A DNA stretch of 8,436 bases from CAVTZP01 sp964456815 (GCA_964456815.1 CAYWCO010000050.1:1-8436), one strand, 5' to 3'; counted from the stretch's first letter, positions 1 to 6,421 are shown. Made by a program: numbers and translations. The notes: generated by a model from the sequence alone, not told the origin.

Positions 1-578
1 GTCATACTCTGGTCAATGCTATTCTGTTTCATTTTCCCCATCTGGCTGATTTCAGCGACTCACTTCGACCGGGTATTGTGCACCGGCTGGACAAGGATAC
101 CTCAGGGGTGATGCTGGTGGCTAAGAATGGTGCTGCCCAGGCCAAGCTTGCCGAACAATTCAAGACTCACTCCGTGATAAAAGCCTACCTGGTGCTGGTT
201 AAGGGGAAACTCACCCCGGAGAACGGCGTTATTGAGGCGCCTATGGGGCGCGACCCCCGCAACCGCAAGCGTATGGCGGTGGTAGCCGGGGGCAGGGAAG
301 CCCGCACCGAGTACGAGGTAATCAAATACATCGGCGACTATACCCTGCTTGAGGTCAGACCCGAGACCGGGCGCACCCACCAGATAAGGGTTCACCTTTC
401 GGCTATCGGCTTTCCGGTGGTGGGGGACAAGGTGTACGGTGTCAAGTCGCCCTTTTTATCCCGCCAGTTCCTCCACGCCTCCCGCCTCGGCTTTAGCCTC
501 CCCTCCAGCGGCAAGTATGTGGAGTTTAAGTCCGAGCTGCCTGCCGATTTGGCGCAGGCGCTTGAGGATATAGCCTAG
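1..578 (+). CDS. rluD: RluA/RluD-family 23S rRNA pseudouridine synthase, 5'-truncated
   Basis: This enzyme isomerises specific uridines in large-subunit rRNA to pseudouridine in the cytoplasm. The reading frame is open from base 3, so the gene begins before the window; the GTG at 78 is an internal valine (GIVHRLDKDTSG), not a start. Counting visible residues from base 3, the HRLDKDTSG motif with the catalytic Asp is at 27-35, RTHQIRVH at about 124-131 and GDKVYG at about 141-146, followed by the C-terminal FLHASRLGF typical of the family. About 191 codons are visible of a usual 300 or so; the missing part would hold the S4-like domain and the start of the catalytic domain. It ends with TAG at 576-578. 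Codon use is GC-rich, like gltX. Assignment to RluD rather than another RluA paralogue is by general resemblance only; the family call is firm. Confidence 0.93.
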   Translation, partial: HTLVNAILFHFPHLADFSDSLRPGIVHRLDKDTSGVMLVAKNGAAQAKLAEQFKTHSVIKAYLVLVKGKLTPENGVIEAPMGRDPRNRKRMAVVAGGREARTEYEVIKYIGDYTLLEVRPETGRTHQIRVHLSAIGFPVVGDKVYGVKSPFLSRQFLHASRLGFSLPSSGKYVEFKSELPADLAQALEDIA

Positions 579-694
579 GTTTTTTCTTCCCACCCCGCTT
601 TTATCTGGCGTTTTTCTTCCCGCCCGCCCGCCCTCATAAGCTGTGCTTCTGAAACTCTCTTTTCTCCTCCCCCCTAGAATGTTAGCAGGTGGGG

Positions 695-703
695 TGGTAG
701 AAT
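695..703 (+). promoter_or_regulatory. Possible extended -10 promoter for the R-M operon
   Basis: TGG followed by TAGAAT (698-703) matches an extended -10 element (TGn plus TATAAT, 5 of 6). No good -35 lies 16-18 bases upstream. Transcription would begin near 710, leaving a leader of about 30 nt before the TTG start at 739. It is the best candidate in the gap, but it is a pattern match only. A second TATATT at 714-719 is an alternative -10, also without a -35. Confidence 0.3.
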
Positions 704-723
704 GGGGGTAAGGTATATTAAGA

Positions 724-730
724 AGTGAGG
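724..730 (+). promoter_or_regulatory. Ribosome binding site for the ThaI-like endonuclease
   Basis: AGTGAGG ends 8 nt before the TTG at 739-741. This Shine-Dalgarno-like site supports the TTG as the true start, since no ATG or GTG near the N-terminus of the frame has an equivalent site. A TTG start with an imperfect site would keep endonuclease expression modest. Confidence 0.55.
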
Positions 731-738
731 CATATAAA

Positions 739-1371
739 TTGAGCAGTCACTTGGTTGAAATATTTGAGGATGAAGCACTTAAAAACAAGATTGGGGAACG
801 GCTTCCTCATCTATTCACTTTAGCTGCAAAGGAAACCTCAAGGGCTGGGAATATCGGAATGCAGGCGGGCTCCCTGCGTGAGAATATTATCATTGCTCTA
901 CTTATCTACAAGTTTGGAGAACAGAATGTTAGGATAGATAAACCTATAATTGCGCCAGAAGTGGATGTAGAGGTATTTGGGGTGCCTGTATCTATAAAAA
1001 CTGTTAGTAGCAAGGGACTTACCGGAGTAAAGTTAGTATGGACTGTGGATACACAGAAGGCTAGAGAGTTCAGCGAGAAATATTATCCACGGTGCGACAT
1101 GTTATTTGTGCACATTATATGGGGTGGTGTGGGAGGTTTCTATTATATCCCGTTGGCGGTACAGAGGAAGTTATTTGAGGAGATGGGAAGAGAAAGGTAT
1201 ATGAAGCTCCCTAAACCTGGCACAAACCCGCGAGGAGTTGAAATAAGCAAAGAAGCATTACTGCGTCTAATTCGAGATGAAGAAACCAAAAGTATTGGAG
1301 TAAGTTGGCAGAGGTCAGAAGTAGAGCATGATCCTTATAAAAGATGGGTTGATTATTGGAGGGAGAAATAA
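739..1371 (+). CDS. ThaI-like type II restriction endonuclease (PD-(D/E)XK), predicted CGCG cutter
   Basis: A cytoplasmic homodimeric nuclease predicted to cut unmethylated foreign DNA. The 210-residue protein starts at TTG. Seen in the sequence: a helix with M41 and E48 (MQAGSLREN), then PEVDVEVFGVPVSIKT with D76 and K87, then KLVWTVDTQKA and a C-terminal region ending DPYKRWVDYW. From memory of the published ThaI-DNA structure, the catalytic residues are Glu54, Asp82 and Lys93 and the DNA-intercalating residue is Met47. A constant offset of 6 maps all four onto M41, E48, D76 and K87 here, so the family assignment rests on four matching positions, not just a generic nuclease fold. The length is also close to ThaI. 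It is followed 2 nt later by a DNA methyltransferase, as expected of a type II system. The gene is AT-rich and uses AGA/AGG arginine codons, unlike the flanks, which points to horizontal acquisition. CGCG specificity is inferred from the family. Confidence 0.85.
   Translation: MSSHLVEIFEDEALKNKIGERLPHLFTLAAKETSRAGNIGMQAGSLRENIIIALLIYKFGEQNVRIDKPIIAPEVDVEVFGVPVSIKTVSSKGLTGVKLVWTVDTQKAREFSEKYYPRCDMLFVHIIWGGVGGFYYIPLAVQRKLFEEMGRERYMKLPKPGTNPRGVEISKEALLRLIRDEETKSIGVSWQRSEVEHDPYKRWVDYWREK
1358..1365 (+). promoter_or_regulatory. Ribosome binding site of the methyltransferase, inside the endonuclease gene
   Basis: GGAGGGAG lies within the last codons of the endonuclease gene, 8 nt before the ATG at 1374. 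It decides the methyltransferase start: an in-frame TTG at 1356 overlaps this site and has no site of its own, so the ATG is preferred. The site is stronger than that of the endonuclease, which would favour methyltransferase synthesis from a shared transcript. Confidence 0.75.
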
Positions 1372-1373
1372 AG

Positions 1374-2297
1374 ATGGCGGGTTATAGGAGAGGGAAAATA
1401 GGTACTAAGACCAGTTCTTTTGGTTCTCCAGGGAGGATAAACCACGACTCAACATCGTTCTATGCCAGTAAGTTATATGAAGGCTTACCAACAGAGGTGA
1501 AAGACGAATATATAGAAAGTCCTCTTCCCCCGCAGTTTTTGGATAGGATCTTTTGTAAAACCAGCGAAAATATGGAGGAATTGCTCGACAATAGCGTTCA
1601 TCTAATGGTTACATCGCCACCATATAACGTGGGGAAAGAATATGACGAGAACTTGACGCTCCAAGAATACAGGCAATTTCTAAAACGGGTATGGAAGGAA
1701 GTTTATCGGGTGCTCGTTCCTGGAGGCAGAGCCTGTATCAATATCGCAAATTTGGGGAGAAAGCCGTATATCCCTCTTCATGCTTTTATTGTTGAAGATA
1801 TGTTGGATTTAGGTTTTCTAATGAGGGGGGAGATTATCTGGAACAAAGCAAACAGTTCCAGCCGTTCTACAGCTTGGGGAAGCTGGCTTTCGGCTGCTAA
1901 CCCAACCTTAAGAGATATTCATGAGTATATATTGGTCTTTTCTAAGGGTGGGTTTAGCAGAAAAAATGCTTCCAGAAGACGAAGCACAATTTCTAGAGAA
2001 GAATTTTTAGGTTTTACTAAAAGTGTGTGGGAATTTCCCGCAGAGCCAGCCCATGCAGTTGGACACCCAGCGCCGTTCCCTGTAGAACTACCCTACAGGT
2101 TGCTCCAACTTTATACATTTGAGGGGGAAGTGATTCTAGACCCATTTATGGGAAGTGGTCAGGCTGCGATAGCAGCCATAAAGACAAATCGCCATTATGT
2201 TGGATATGAGATAAGCGAAGAATATGTGAAATTGGCAGAACGGCGAATCAACGAATTTCTGACAGAATATAAGTCTCCAAAATTATTTGAATCTTAA
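1374..2297 (+). CDS. Beta-class amino DNA methyltransferase, predicted N4-cytosine, partner of the ThaI-like nuclease
   Basis: It transfers a methyl group from S-adenosylmethionine to an exocyclic amino group in DNA, protecting host sites from the upstream nuclease. The 307-residue protein has catalytic motif IV TSPPYN at 80-85 and the SAM-binding motif I DPFMGSG at 256-262, followed by GYEIS at 277-281. Motif IV before motif I is the beta-class order. FPVELPYRLL (235-244), just before motif I, fits the motif X region. The stretch around 158-220, between the RGEIIWNK segment and motif X, is the likely target-recognition region. SPPY occurs in both N4-cytosine and some N6-adenine enzymes; because the partner fits a CGCG-specific family and CGCG has no adenine, N4-methylcytosine is inferred. 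It is AT-rich like the nuclease gene, starts 2 nt after it and ends 6 nt before gltX. The amino-methyltransferase family is certain; the modified base is not proven. Confidence 0.9.
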   Translation: MAGYRRGKIGTKTSSFGSPGRINHDSTSFYASKLYEGLPTEVKDEYIESPLPPQFLDRIFCKTSENMEELLDNSVHLMVTSPPYNVGKEYDENLTLQEYRQFLKRVWKEVYRVLVPGGRACINIANLGRKPYIPLHAFIVEDMLDLGFLMRGEIIWNKANSSSRSTAWGSWLSAANPTLRDIHEYILVFSKGGFSRKNASRRRSTISREEFLGFTKSVWEFPAEPAHAVGHPAPFPVELPYRLLQLYTFEGEVILDPFMGSGQAAIAAIKTNRHYVGYEISEEYVKLAERRINEFLTEYKSPKLFES

Positions 2298-2303
2298 GCA
2301 AGA

Positions 2304-3764
2304 ATGACCAAACCAGTCAGAGTCCGCTTCGCCCCCAGCCCCACTGGCTATCCCCATGTGGGCAATATCCGCACGGCTTTGTTTAACTGGCTCTTTGCCC
2401 GCCACCAGGGGGGGAGCTTTATCGTCCGCATTGAGGATACCGATGTCACCCGCAGGGTCAAGGGGGCGGTGAAGGCTATCCTTGATTCCCTCCAGTGGCT
2501 TGGTCTTGACTGGGACGAGGGACCGGAGGTGGGGGGTAAGTACGGGCCTTATATGCAGTCGCAGAGGCTGGATATGTACCGGGAGGCAGCCGAGCGCCTT
2601 GTTGAGCGGGGGGACGCCTACCACTGCTACTGCTCCCCCCAGCGTCTTGAAGCGATGCGAGCCGAGCAGGTCAAGCGCAAGCAGCCCCCCGGTTATGACC
2701 GCTGCTGCCGCGACTTAACGCCGGAGGAACGGGCAAAGAAAGAAGCCGAGGGCATTACGCCGGTGGTGCGCTTCAAGGTCCCGCTGGAGGGGCAGACCCG
2801 CTTTAACGACCTCATCTACGGCGATGTCGTCTTTGGGCACAGTACCATTGACGACTTTATCCTGCTCAAGTCCGATGGCTACCCCACCTACCACCTGGCT
2901 AACGTGGTTGATGACCACGCCATGGAGATAAGCCATGTCATCCGGGCTGACGAGTGGCTATCCAGCACCCCCCGCCACCTGCTTCTGTACCGGGCGCTTG
3001 GGCTGGAGCCGCCGCAGTTTATCCACCACCCCATGATACTTGGCCCTGACCGCTCCAAGCTGAGCAAGCGGCACGGGGCGGTGTCGGTAATCCAGTATCG
3101 TGATGATGGCTATCTGCCTGAGGCTATGGTCAACTTCCTCGCCCTGCTCGGCTGGTCTCTTGACGATAAGACCGAGATTTTATCCCGCCGGGAGCTTATA
3201 GCTCACTTTTCCTTGGAGCGAATAAGCAAGACCGGCGCCATCTTCAACCGGGAAAAGCTTGACTGGATGAACGGGGTATATATCCGCAACCTGACCGCTG
3301 ATGAGTTCTTTGAGGCGGTGCAGCCCTATCTGATGCTGGACGAAGCCGCCGGTAAGGCATTAATAGCCAGCGAGGAATATGTGAAGGCGGCTCTGCCCCT
3401 CGTCCAGGAGAGGGCTAAGAAACTGGCTGAGGTCGCCGAGCTGACCCAGTTTTTCTTTGTTGATGAGCTTGACTACGAGCCTGAGCTGCTTATCGGCAAG
3501 AATATGGATGGTGAGTCAACGGTTGCGGCGTTGAAGGCGGCGCAGCAAAAGCTCACTCCATTAGCGGCGTTTGACGCCGACTCCCTGGAGGGTGTGCTCC
3601 GCCCCCTGGCGGCGGAGCTTGGGCTTAAGACCGGTCAGTTCTTCGGCACACTTAGGGTAGCCGTTACCGGGCGGACTGCCGCCCCACCCCTGTTTGATAC
3701 TATGGCGGTATTGGGCAAAGAACGTTGCCTGAAACGGATTGAAGCCGCCCTGCAGAGGCTATGA
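2304..3764 (+). CDS. gltX: Glutamyl-tRNA synthetase
   Basis: A class Ic aminoacyl-tRNA synthetase that charges tRNA with glutamate in the cytoplasm. The 486-residue length is normal for bacterial GltX. The N-terminus RVRFAPSPTG and the HIGH-type motif HVGN (18-21) are present, as is the KMSKS-type motif KLSKR (252-256). A zinc-site pattern C108-x-C110 with Y131 and C134/C135 is retained, as in zinc-containing GluRS. The C-terminal anticodon-binding domain looks complete. Whether it is discriminating or non-discriminating (also charging tRNA-Gln) cannot be told here. The start 6 nt after the methyltransferase stop has no recognisable Shine-Dalgarno (the 20 bases before it are AT-rich), which suggests translational coupling or loss of its original leader when the R-M islet arrived. 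Its stop overlaps the next start as ATGA. GC-rich, like the other host genes. Confidence 0.98.
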   Translation: MTKPVRVRFAPSPTGYPHVGNIRTALFNWLFARHQGGSFIVRIEDTDVTRRVKGAVKAILDSLQWLGLDWDEGPEVGGKYGPYMQSQRLDMYREAAERLVERGDAYHCYCSPQRLEAMRAEQVKRKQPPGYDRCCRDLTPEERAKKEAEGITPVVRFKVPLEGQTRFNDLIYGDVVFGHSTIDDFILLKSDGYPTYHLANVVDDHAMEISHVIRADEWLSSTPRHLLLYRALGLEPPQFIHHPMILGPDRSKLSKRHGAVSVIQYRDDGYLPEAMVNFLALLGWSLDDKTEILSRRELIAHFSLERISKTGAIFNREKLDWMNGVYIRNLTADEFFEAVQPYLMLDEAAGKALIASEEYVKAALPLVQERAKKLAEVAELTQFFFVDELDYEPELLIGKNMDGESTVAALKAAQQKLTPLAAFDADSLEGVLRPLAAELGLKTGQFFGTLRVAVTGRTAAPPLFDTMAVLGKERCLKRIEAALQRL

Positions 3765-4729
3765 AGAGGCAAGGTGCCCTATCCGGCTACCGTGTCCTTG
3801 ATTTAACCGATAACAAGGGCATGCTCTGCCCCCGGCTTCTGGCGGATATGGGGGCGGGGGTTGTCCGGGTAGAAAAGCCGCGAGCGGAGACATTCAAACG
3901 TCTGGTTGAGACGGCTGACGTCCTTGTGGAGAGCTTTTCCCCCGGGTATCTGGAATCTTTAGGTCTCGGTTATTCCCAGCTTGCTCAGCTTAACCCCCGC
4001 CTGGTTATGGCTTCCATCACCAATTTCGGGCAGAGCGGGCCCTATCGCCATTACAAGTCTTGTGATATTGTAGCCTCGGCTCTCGGTGGTCAGCTCTACG
4101 TCTGTGGCGAGCCTTTATCACCGCCATTAAAACCCTTCGGCAACCAGAGCTATTACCTCGCCTCGCTCTTTGCCGCCACCGGCGTCCTGCTGGCGCTGCG
4201 GCATCGCCATTCTTCGGGCAGGGGTCAGCACATTGACATCTCCTTACAGGAGTGCGTCGCCTCCGCCCTTGACCATGTCCTGGTGCGCTACTTTTACCAG
4301 GGGGTGGTGGCTGAGCGCCAGGGCGGTCTCTACTGGAGCGGCGCCTTCCGCGTCTTCCCCTGTAAGGATGGCTATATTCTGCTCTCTTTGTTTCACCAGT
4401 GGCAGACGCTGGTGGAGTGGCTTGCCGCCGAGGGCATGGCAGAGGACTTAGTTGATGAAAAATGGCGAGATAGAGCTTATCGGCTTGAGCACCTTGACCA
4501 TGTTATTGAGGTACTGGAGCGGTGGACGAAGAGCCACGCCGTCGCCGGGCTTGTGGAGCAGGGGCAGGCGATGCGCTTCCCCTGGGCGGAGGTCAGCTCA
4601 ATATCAAAGCTTCTGAAAAGCCCCCAGCTTGAGGCGCGTAATTTCTGGGTTGAGGTGGAGCACCCGGAGACGGGCAAGAAATATAAGCTCCCCGCCCCCA
4701 CCTTAAGGGCGGTGGGTGGGAATAGATAA
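3761..4729 (+). CDS. Shortened family III (CaiB/BaiF) CoA-transferase-like protein
   Basis: Family III CoA-transferases move CoA between carboxylic acids in the cytoplasm. The family fold is clear: YRVLDLT near the start, LLADMGAGVVRVEKP (27-40), ADVLVESFSPGYLESLGLGY (52-71) and GQHIDISLQE (155-164) with the conserved Asp (D159). At 322 residues it is about 75 shorter than its neighbour and than usual members. About 32 residues are missing just after VEKP, including the NRNK segment that the next gene keeps, and about 36 are missing at the C-terminus. The frame is otherwise intact, so it looks like an in-frame internal deletion rather than a frameshift. It could be the non-catalytic or regulatory subunit of a two-subunit enzyme with the next gene (heteromeric family III enzymes such as BbsEF and SmtAB are known), or a decaying paralogue. 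The start overlaps gltX by 4 nt (ATGA), implying coupled translation. The substrate cannot be predicted. Confidence 0.85.
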   Translation: MKRQGALSGYRVLDLTDNKGMLCPRLLADMGAGVVRVEKPRAETFKRLVETADVLVESFSPGYLESLGLGYSQLAQLNPRLVMASITNFGQSGPYRHYKSCDIVASALGGQLYVCGEPLSPPLKPFGNQSYYLASLFAATGVLLALRHRHSSGRGQHIDISLQECVASALDHVLVRYFYQGVVAERQGGLYWSGAFRVFPCKDGYILLSLFHQWQTLVEWLAAEGMAEDLVDEKWRDRAYRLEHLDHVIEVLERWTKSHAVAGLVEQGQAMRFPWAEVSSISKLLKSPQLEARNFWVEVEHPETGKKYKLPAPTLRAVGGNR

Positions 4730-5915
4730 AAAGATGATTAACCAACCTGTCTTACACAATATAAGAATTCTTGACTTCACCTGGGTGCTGGCGGGACCCT
4801 ACGCCACCAGGATACTGGCTGACTTCGGCGCTGAGGTGATTAAAGTCCAGCCGCCTTTGCCTGAGGCAGAGGACAAATTCAGCCGCGGCTACTATAACAC
4901 CTGGAACCGCAACAAACTGGGCATAACCCTGAACCTCAATAAGCCGGAGGGGGTGGCTGTGGCAAAAAAGCTGGTTAAGATAAGCGACGCCGTGGTGGAG
5001 AATTTTACGCCGCGGGTGATGGCTAACTGGGGGCTTGACTACGCGAATCTCAAGAAGATAAAGCCCGAAATTATTATGCTCAGCATGTCAACCATGGGAA
5101 ACACGGGACCGTGGCGGGACTATACCGGCTTTGGCTCCACCATTCAAGCCTTCTCCGGCATGACCTATCTTACCTCCCTTCCCGGCAAGCCGCCGCTGGG
5201 CTTGGGCACTTCTTACGCTGACCATGTCGCCGGTCTTATAGGCTGCCTTGCCCTGCTCGGGGCTCTGGAACACCGCCAGAAGAGCGGGGAGGGGCAGTAT
5301 ATTGACCTCTCTCAAACTGAGGCGATGTCAAGCTTATTGGGCGGCGCTATTCTGGACTATCAGATTGAGGGCAGGGAGGTGGAGCCGGTGGGCAACAGCT
5401 CAACTGAGGCGGCACCCCACGGTGTTTATCGCTGCAAGGGTGATGACCGCTGGTGTGCTATCGCCGTGTTCACCGATGGGGAGTGGCGGGGATTTAAGCG
5501 GGCGTTGGGCAACCCCCCCTGGGCTGAGGATAAAAACTTTGCCACCTTTGCCGGGCGTCTGAAGAACAAAGCAAGGCTGGACAGGCTGGTGGAGGATTGG
5601 ACAAAGGAGCACACCGCCGAGAAGGTAGTGGCTTTACTCCAGGGGGAGGGGGTAGCCGCCGGGGTGGTGCAGGATGCCAGCGATTTAGCCAAAGACCCCC
5701 AGCTGAAAGAGCGGGGCTTCTTTGTTGAGCTTGAGCACCCTGAGCTGGGCAAGACCATATCTGACGCCGTGCCGGTAAGACTGTCCACTACCCCGGCTAG
5801 ATATAGTCGGGCGGCTCCGCTTATGGGTCAGGATAATGACTATGTTTATAGAGAGCTACTGGGCATGAGTGAAGGCGAGGTGGCTAAACTGAGGCAGCAG
5901 GGTGTGGTAAAATGA
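4716..5915 (+). CDS. Family III (CaiB/BaiF) CoA-transferase, full length
   Basis: A CoA-transferase of the formyl-CoA/carnitine-CoA transferase superfamily, 399 residues, the usual length. Seen: NIRILDFTWVLAGPYATRIL (15-34), FGAEVIKVQPP (37-47), NRNK (64-67), DAVVENFTPRVMANWGLDY (91-109) and GQYIDLSQTE (193-202), whose Asp (D197) is the conserved catalytic candidate. A standard C-terminus with EHPELG and a final LRQQGVV is present. The GTG start at 4716 has AAGGG 6 nt upstream (4705-4709) and overlaps the previous gene by 14 nt. An ATG at 4734 would give a 393-residue protein whose N-terminus fits the family equally well but lacks a good ribosome site, so the start is uncertain. Probably cotranscribed with gltX and the shortened partner. 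Substrate unknown: dicarboxylic, aromatic or carnitine-type acids are all possible in this family. Confidence 0.93.
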   Translation: MGIDKKMINQPVLHNIRILDFTWVLAGPYATRILADFGAEVIKVQPPLPEAEDKFSRGYYNTWNRNKLGITLNLNKPEGVAVAKKLVKISDAVVENFTPRVMANWGLDYANLKKIKPEIIMLSMSTMGNTGPWRDYTGFGSTIQAFSGMTYLTSLPGKPPLGLGTSYADHVAGLIGCLALLGALEHRQKSGEGQYIDLSQTEAMSSLLGGAILDYQIEGREVEPVGNSSTEAAPHGVYRCKGDDRWCAIAVFTDGEWRGFKRALGNPPWAEDKNFATFAGRLKNKARLDRLVEDWTKEHTAEKVVALLQGEGVAAGVVQDASDLAKDPQLKERGFFVELEHPELGKTISDAVPVRLSTTPARYSRAAPLMGQDNDYVYRELLGMSEGEVAKLRQQGVVK

Positions 5916-5932
5916 GCCCCATTACTTTATTA

Positions 5933-5957
5933 CCCCTTCCCTATGTAAGGGGAGGGG
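5933..5957. repeat. 10-bp-stem hairpin, REP-like palindrome or transcript-end structure
   Basis: CCCCTTCCCT (5933-5942) pairs with AGGGGAGGGG (5948-5957) around a 5-nt loop, with one G-U pair. It lies 17 nt after the CoA-transferase stop. It is followed by purines, not a T-run, so it is not a classic intrinsic terminator, though it could protect the 3' end of the upstream transcript. Pyrimidine/purine palindromes of this style in intergenic gaps are often members of dispersed genomic repeat families; only one copy is in the window. Confidence 0.55.
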
Positions 5958-5983
5958 ACAGGGGGGATAGGTTACCAGCCGTC

Positions 5984-6012
5984 TTGACATTTGCCATCTG
6001 GCACACTATAAT
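5984..6012 (+). promoter_or_regulatory. Perfect-consensus sigma-70-type promoter
   Basis: TTGACA at 5984-5989 and TATAAT at 6007-6012 are separated by exactly 17 bases: every position of both hexamers and the spacer length match the consensus. Transcription should start near 6019, giving a leader of about 40 nt before the ATG at 6059, with GAGAGTGAG (6045-6053) as ribosome site. It would drive the small membrane protein and perhaps the MFS gene. Activity is inferred from the sequence alone. Confidence 0.75.
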
Positions 6013-6058
6013 CGGTTTTGCTTTCTTGAGCATTATTGTCGTAAGAGAGTGAGACAAA

Positions 6059-6421
6059 ATGGTATATCTTCTTGGTCTGTTAGCTATTTTTATAATCTCG
6101 GATGGCTTGCTGACCCACGCTCTTGTTGGCGATAGCTTGATGAGAGAGGGTAACCCGCTCTTGGTGCCTTTGGTGGCTCAGGGCAACCTCATGTTGCTTA
6201 AGCTGGTGGGCACCATCGTCTGCGTAATTATTTTATGGGACCTCTATCGGCGGTTCCCCAAGCTGGCGCTGATATCCACCTCGTGCTTCGTTGTCGCTTA
6301 CGGGGTAATCGTGTTTTGGAACTTCGGATTGCTCCTTAGCTTGGGCGTTTTGCTCCCCTGTTTGCTTGCCGAGTCCCCCTTGGTTGGCATTTGGGGCAGA
6401 AGTAGCTCCCCCGATTTCTAA
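6059..6421 (+). CDS. Small three-helix membrane protein, DUF5658-like
   Basis: A 120-residue hydrophobic protein of unknown function. Predicted membrane segments are roughly 2-22, 44-62 and 68-96. It has the pattern I associate with DUF5658: an Asp and Thr in the first helix (D15, T19), GNPLL with Asn-Pro (32-33) in the loop, a Lys (K48) at the start of helix 2 and WN (87-88) in helix 3. It starts with ATG just after GAGAGTGAG and has a perfect consensus promoter upstream. The C-terminus is odd: residues 110-120 and the stop codon lie inside the left copy of a 52-bp repeat that is antisense to the 3' end of mutM, so the native tail has probably been replaced or extended. The membrane nature is clear; the family name is from memory of the pattern and uncertain. 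Confidence 0.8.
   Translation: MVYLLGLLAIFIISDGLLTHALVGDSLMREGNPLLVPLVAQGNLMLLKLVGTIVCVIILWDLYRRFPKLALISTSCFVVAYGVIVFWNFGLLLSLGVLLPCLLAESPLVGIWGRSSSPDF

Larger units (their letters stand above)
579..738. other. Intergenic, pyrimidine-rich spacer before the R-M islet
   Basis: No gene is visible in this 160-base gap. The rluD stop is followed by a T-run (580-585) and a pyrimidine-rich stretch in which the 11-mer TTTTTCTTCCC occurs twice, 30 bases apart (581-591 and 611-621), then a CCCG tetranucleotide run near 620-633. A clear stem before the T-run is missing: only a 4-bp AGGC/GCCT pair with a 13-nt loop (556-559 and 573-576) can be drawn, so a terminator is possible but weak. From about 675 the composition shifts to the AT-richer, purine-rich style of the following islet, which marks its likely left edge. 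The heptamer TAGAATG occurs at 675-681 and again at 698-704. Confidence 0.5.

Noticed and set aside
102..395. Minus-strand open frame inside rluD
   Set aside because: It is antisense to conserved pseudouridine synthase motifs, shows no family signal and is a shadow of a GC-rich gene. The same applies to the open frames inside gltX, both CoA-transferases, the MFS gene and mutM.
556..585. Intrinsic terminator after rluD
   Set aside because: The T-run is present, but only a 4-bp stem with a 13-nt loop can be formed, too weak to claim.
579..738. CRISPR-like or tandem repeat at the pyrimidine tract
   Set aside because: Only two copies of an 11-mer, low in complexity, with no spacer-repeat regularity.
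1356..1373. TTG at 1356 as methyltransferase start
   Set aside because: It overlaps the Shine-Dalgarno of the ATG at 1374 and would add only MEGEIK without a ribosome site of its own.
675..2310. Flanking direct repeats marking the R-M islet as a transposon
   Set aside because: Only short matches such as AGAATG occur at both edges, which is expected by chance; no inverted ends or transposase.
3761..4729. Frameshifted pseudogene interpretation of the short CoA-transferase
   Set aside because: Family similarity stays in one frame across the missing segment and there is no internal stop, so it is kept as a coding gene with deletions.
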